Assembly: GCF_002257645.1 (NCBI RefSeq) | Contig: NZ_NQMO01000005.1 | Coordinates: 62,001-126,000 of the forward strand | DNA: 64,000 bases | DNA from: Paenibacillus sp. XY044 | GTDB taxonomy: Bacteria > Bacillota > Bacilli > Paenibacillales > Paenibacillaceae | Direction of reading: 5' to 3' | In this document: positions 60,714-64,000 of the stretch, in pieces | How the letters are laid out: every line of letters begins with the position of its first letter | How positions within the stretch are numbered: position 1 is the stretch's first letter | Position numbers and translations under genes: made by a program | Notes under the pieces: generated by a model | The model's database searches: none | What the model was told of the DNA's origin: nothing | Seen by the model: only the letters and a program-made list of their open reading frames with translations

Positions 60714-61343
60714 TTACTTGGTTCCGTACAGCCGGTCTCCGGCATCTCCCAGTCCCGGAATGATATAACCATGATCGTCCAGCTTCTCGTCCAGGGCCGC
60801 CACATAAATGTCCACGTCAGGATGAGCATCCTGCACGGCTTTGACCCCTTCCGGAGCGGCGATCAGGTTCATCATCTTGATCTGGGTGCAGCCCCGCTTC
60901 TTCAGGACGTCGATCGCGGCTATGGCCGATCCGCCGGTGGCCAGCATCGGATCGATGACGATCAGTTCGCGCTCCGTCACGTCCGTCGGCAGCTTGGTGT
61001 AATACTCGACGGGCTGCAGCGTTTCCGGATCGCGGAACAGGCCGACATGTCCCACTTTGGCGGCGGGAATCAGCTTCAGCATGCCGTCGAGCATGCCGAG
61101 TCCGGCGCGCAAAATTGGAATCAGACCGAGCATGCGGCCTGCCAGTACTTTCCCATCCATTTCGGCGACAGGCGTCTGTACCCTCACCGACTCGAGCGGA
61201 ACCTCGCGTGTAATTTCGTAAGCCATTAAGGAAGCAACCTCATCGACCAGTTCGCGAAAATCTTTCGTGTTCGTCCGCACATCGCGGATAAATGTCAGTT
61301 TGTGTTGAATCAAAGGGTGATCACAAATCACCAGTTTTCCCAT
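60714..61343 (-). CDS. upp: Uracil phosphoribosyltransferase
   Basis: Upp makes UMP from uracil and PRPP in pyrimidine salvage. The 209-residue protein has the start M-G-K-L-V-I-C-D-H-P-L-I-Q-H-K-L, the PRPP loop D-P-M-L-A-T-G-G-S-A near residue 131, and the uracil-binding G-Y-I-I-P-G-L-G-D-A-G-D-R near the C-terminus. The ATG is at 61341-61343 with GGAGGG upstream. Confidence 0.97.
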   Translation of the reverse strand: MGKLVICDHPLIQHKLTFIRDVRTNTKDFRELVDEVASLMAYEITREVPLESVRVQTPVAEMDGKVLAGRMLGLIPILRAGLGMLDGMLKLIPAAKVGHVGLFRDPETLQPVEYYTKLPTDVTERELIVIDPMLATGGSAIAAIDVLKKRGCTQIKMMNLIAAPEGVKAVQDAHPDVDIYVAALDEKLDDHGYIIPGLGDAGDRLYGTK

Positions 61344-61442
61344 GTTAGTCCCTCCGGTTAAATCGTAAGTCTAATTGATGTCCATGCCGGTTAGTTTGAT
61401 GCCCATTCACATACGATACATGCAAGTACACAAATCTTATTT

Positions 61443-61471
61443 ATTATATCATTCCTGGAAATGAATTTGCA
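61443..61471 (-). promoter_or_regulatory. Promoter of upp (extended -10)
   Basis: A perfect minus-strand TATAAT (61448-61443) is preceded by TGA, forming an extended -10. The -35 TGCAAA (61471-61466) is poor, at 17 bp. The leader is about 95 nt. The flanking stretch 61472-61691 shows no gene. Confidence 0.7.
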
Positions 61472-61691
61472 CCCAAGAAAGATATGATTATTCTGGCCCA
61501 AAAATCAGCCGGCTTAAACGTTAGACCGAAGACCGCACAAGGGAAACGGCAAGCCGCGAGCACCCTATCAAGCCCCGCCTATCTAAAAACGTCTATCGAC
61601 GTACATACACAGAAGACAAGCCGCGTTTAGAAGAAGTTCCTCTTGCGAGATCAGGATGTTTAGCCGGGAAGTTCATACTTTCTGATCTCTT

Positions 61692-61726
61692 TAAAAAAAG
61701 GGACCGGAGAACATTCTCCCAGCCCC
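61692..61726 (-). terminator. Intrinsic terminator after glyA
   Basis: Arms of about 12 bp with one or two mismatches (61726-61714 and 61711-61700), a 2-nt apparent loop that must open, and seven T on the minus strand. Confidence 0.88.
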
Positions 61727-61767
61727 TTATTTTCTAGCAAGATCTTCCTTCTATGATTGATGCGTTA

Positions 61768-63015
61768 TTAGTAGTTGAGTTCAGGATACAGCGGATATTG
61801 ATCCGTCAATTCCTTCACCATAGCCGCCGCTTTGGACAGTACAGCTTCGTCTTTAGGCGATTTCAGCGTCATGGCGATAATTTTGCCGATCGCCACCATG
61901 GCCGCTTCGTCCATACCCCGGGAAGTCGCAGCCGGCGTACCGATCCGGATGCCGCTTGTGACGAACGGGCTGGTCGGATCGAACGGAATGGCGTTTTTGT
62001 TGACGGTGATGCCCACCGAATCCAGCACCTTCTCAGCTTCTTTACCGGTAATGTCCACGCTGCGGGTATCCACCAGCATGAGGTGGTTATCCGTACCGCC
62101 GGATACGATGTTCAGCCCTTCGCTGATCAGCGTCTCAGCCAATACTTTGGCGTTCTTCACTACGTTTTCGGCATAAATTTTGAACGATGGGTCAAGCGCT
62201 TCGCCCAAGGCTACGGCTTTGGACGCGATGACGTGCATCAACGGACCGCCTTGCGTGCCCGGGAAGACGGCTTTGTCGATGGCTGCAGCCCATGGCTGCT
62301 TGCACAGAATCAAGCCGCCGCGCGGACCGCGGAGCGTTTTGTGCGTTGTAGTCGTTACAAAGTGAGCGTGAGGCACCGGGTTCGGATGAAGACCGGCCGC
62401 AACCAGGCCCGCGATATGAGCCATGTCGACCATGAACAACGCGCCCACGTCGTTCGCGATCGAAGCAAGTGCTTCGAAGTCAATCGTCCGCGGATAAGCG
62501 CTCGCGCCGGCGACGATCAGGCGCGGGCGGTGTTTGAACGCAAGCTTGCGGACTTCGTTATAATCAATGAGGAACGTATCTTCCTGGACCCCGTAAGCGA
62601 CGAAGTTGTACAGCAGACCGGAAGCGTTGACCGGGCTTCCGTGAGTCAGGTGTCCGCCATGGGCCAGGTTCATCCCGAGAACGGTATCCCCGGGTTTCAG
62701 CGCTGCCAGGTATACGGCCATGTTGGCTTGAGCGCCGGAGTGCGGCTGCACGTTGGCATGCTCGGCTCCGAACAGTTCCTTCGCGCGGTCACGGGCGATA
62801 TCCTCGACGATATCGACGCGCTCGCAGCCGCCGTAATACCGCTTGCCCGGATATCCTTCGGCGTATTTGTTCGTGAGGACGGAGCCCATGGCTTCCATAA
62901 CCGCTTCGCTGACAATATTCTCCGAGGCGATCAGCTCGATGTTCGCACGCTGACGCTTCAGTTCCAAATTCATGGCCTCGAGTACAGCCGGGTCCTTCTT
63001 ACGCAATTGATCCAT
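61768..63015 (-). CDS. glyA: Serine hydroxymethyltransferase
   Basis: GlyA makes glycine and 5,10-methylene-THF from serine and THF. The 415-residue protein has L-I-A-S-E-N near residue 30, Y-A-E-G-Y-P-G-K-R-Y-Y-G-G near 51-63, and the PLP lysine K226 in T-T-T-T-H-K-T-L-R-G-P-R-G-G. I use the ATG at 63015-63013 with GGAGG about 10 nt upstream. The ATG at 63063 gives an unrelated N-terminal tail. It follows ywlG, as in B. subtilis. Confidence 0.97.
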   Translation of the reverse strand: MDQLRKKDPAVLEAMNLELKRQRANIELIASENIVSEAVMEAMGSVLTNKYAEGYPGKRYYGGCERVDIVEDIARDRAKELFGAEHANVQPHSGAQANMAVYLAALKPGDTVLGMNLAHGGHLTHGSPVNASGLLYNFVAYGVQEDTFLIDYNEVRKLAFKHRPRLIVAGASAYPRTIDFEALASIANDVGALFMVDMAHIAGLVAAGLHPNPVPHAHFVTTTTHKTLRGPRGGLILCKQPWAAAIDKAVFPGTQGGPLMHVIASKAVALGEALDPSFKIYAENVVKNAKVLAETLISEGLNIVSGGTDNHLMLVDTRSVDITGKEAEKVLDSVGITVNKNAIPFDPTSPFVTSGIRIGTPAATSRGMDEAAMVAIGKIIAMTLKSPKDEAVLSKAAAMVKELTDQYPLYPELNY

Positions 63016-63072
63016 GTTAATAGTTCCTCCCTTATTGGAATTCAAAATGTTTGTTTCAATCATCCGCTCTGG

Positions 63073-63696
63073 TTAATCGCAAAGATCTGAACCACCGTCG
63101 TTACGGCCGGCATCGCCGGATTCCTCATCCAGACGGTACACCGCCCGTTCGCCGCCGATCAGCTTGGGCCGCGTATAGGCCGCATTCACGCGCGCATGCC
63201 CCACATAGCGCAGGGTCGGCCGGAAAGGCACCGCCACACGCCGCAGATGCATGCCGATCATGGTCTCGCCGATGTCGATGCCTGCATGGGCCTCGATCGC
63301 TTCGGCAAGGCAAGGGTCCTTCATGGAACGGTAAGCAGCGGCAGCCATGGAGCCGCCTGCTTTCGGAACAGGAACGGCAGCGACTTCGGTTAAATGAAGG
63401 CGTTCCAACACGGAACGCTCCATAACAAGCGCCCGGTTCAAATGCTCGCAGCACTGAAACACGGTATCGAAGCCAAACTTGGCCCGGACCTCGCCGACCG
63501 CCTGCAGCAGCTCCTCGGCTACACCGAGCGCACCCGAAGTACCGATCCGTTTCCCGGCCACCTCGCTGGTGCTCGTTCCGACGACCAGCACTTTACCGGG
63601 GCCAAGCGCTGCGGCTTCCACCAGCTCATGAAGGATTCGTGATACCTGTTCTCCCAGCGAAACTTCCAATGGACTGCCTGCTGACATGCTTTCCAT
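63073..63696 (-). CDS. ywlG: YwlG family (TIGR01440) protein
   Basis: The 207-residue protein matches the TIGR01440/YwlG family found between rpiB and glyA in many Firmicutes. It shows V-V-G-T-S-T-S-E-V near residue 38, F-Q-C-C-E-H-L-N-R-A-L-V near 80, and I-D-I-G-E-T-M-I-G-M-H-L near 140. No activity is established. The ATG at 63694-63696 has GGGAGG upstream. Confidence 0.88.
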   Translation of the reverse strand: MESMSAGSPLEVSLGEQVSRILHELVEAAALGPGKVLVVGTSTSEVAGKRIGTSGALGVAEELLQAVGEVRAKFGFDTVFQCCEHLNRALVMERSVLERLHLTEVAAVPVPKAGGSMAAAAYRSMKDPCLAEAIEAHAGIDIGETMIGMHLRRVAVPFRPTLRYVGHARVNAAYTRPKLIGGERAVYRLDEESGDAGRNDGGSDLCD

Positions 63697-63708
63697 GAGA
63701 AAACCTCC

Positions 63709-64000
63709 CTAATTGTGCAGATACCGTTCTTCAATCGCTTTAATCTTGTTCACGCGCCCGACATGACGCTCGCCGCCGCTGAACTCCGTTCCCACCCACG
63801 CCTTGACGATTTCCTGGGCCAGGCCCGGACCGATGACGCGTTCACCCATCGCCAGCACGTTGGAGTCGTTATGCTCCCGGGTAGCCATCGCCGAGAACAC
63901 ATCGTGAACCAAAGCGCAGCGAATGCCCGGAACCTTGTTCGCCGCAATACTCATGCCGATGCCTGTTCCACAGATCAGGATCCCCCGGTCCGCCTCGCCC
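63709..64000 (-). CDS. rpiB: Ribose 5-phosphate isomerase B, 5' end outside the window
   Basis: RpiB interconverts ribose 5-phosphate and ribulose 5-phosphate. About 96 residues of the C-terminal part are visible. The RpiB signature G-I-L-I-C-G-T-G-I-G-M-S-I-A-A-N-K encodes up to the window edge, followed by R-C-A-L-V-H-D and the C-terminal G-G-E-R-H-V-G-R-V. The frame continues past base 64000, so the start lies outside. ywlG begins 12 bp after its stop. Confidence 0.93.
   Translation of the reverse strand, partial: GEADRGILICGTGIGMSIAANKVPGIRCALVHDVFSAMATREHNDSNVLAMGERVIGPGLAQEIVKAWVGTEFSGGERHVGRVNKIKAIEERYLHN

Noticed and set aside
1..64000. CRISPR arrays, tRNAs, rRNAs, insertion sequences, prophage genes
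   Set aside because: I looked for regular repeat-spacer patterns, terminal inverted repeats with transposase frames, and cloverleaf or rRNA landmarks, and saw none. The only tandem array is the in-frame comFA repeat.

Overview
The window looks like a chromosomal segment of a spore-forming, flagellated, S-layer-bearing Firmicute, most likely Paenibacillus or a close relative. The evidence is the sporulation genes (spoIIID, spoIIQ, spoIID, an alpha/beta SASP), the degSU-comF-flagellar gene order known from Bacillus, three SLH-domain surface proteins, and the csaB/tagA/tagO-type genes for a pyruvylated cell-wall polymer. All 57 protein genes I can support lie on the minus strand, so transcription runs from the right edge to the left edge. 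I found no rRNA, tRNA, insertion sequence, prophage or CRISPR array.

In transcription order: (1) 64000-59500: rpiB (5' end outside the window), ywlG, glyA, then upp and the UDP-GlcNAc 2-epimerase mnaA/wecB. (2) 59416-51149: a complete F1Fo-ATPase operon, atpZ-I-B-E-F-H-A-G-D-C, from a recognisable sigma-A promoter to a strong terminator, followed by ywzB. (3) 50750-42750: murA, spoIID, spoIIQ, spoIIID, mbl, flhO, flhP and an EpuA-family gene, with good sigma-F and sigma-E promoter matches at spoIIQ and spoIIID. (4) 42463-35041: fabZ, a phosphohexomutase, a DUF5693 membrane protein, csaB, tagA and a tagO/wecA-type gene, a cell-wall-polymer set. (5) 34804-16103: secreted and surface proteins. 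These are a stalk-domain protein, three SLH proteins, a small coiled-coil protein, an exported protein, a SASP, metK and a phosphodiester glycosidase. (6) 16010-16: degS, degU, a small membrane protein, comFA, comFC, yvyF, flgM, flgN, flgK, flgL, yviE, fliW, csrA, hag, flaG, fliD, fliS and a fliT-like gene.

The parts fit together. mnaA can supply UDP-ManNAc, TagO/TagA-type enzymes can start the wall polymer, and CsaB adds the pyruvate ketal that SLH domains bind. The three SLH proteins encoded next to them are the expected clients. At the left end, FlgM holds sigma-D and FliW/CsrA set flagellin translation. I can see matching sigma-D promoters at hag and flaG, and two CsrA-type hairpins in the hag leader.

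I did not find a wholly new system. The points most worth a second look are the dual CsrA-type hag leader with its promoter inside csrA, a short metK leader with mutually exclusive hairpins in place of an S-box, a 5 x 39-bp tandem repeat inside comFA together with large insertions in comFC, the DUF5693 gene overlapping csaB, and paired inverted repeats inside the atp operon.
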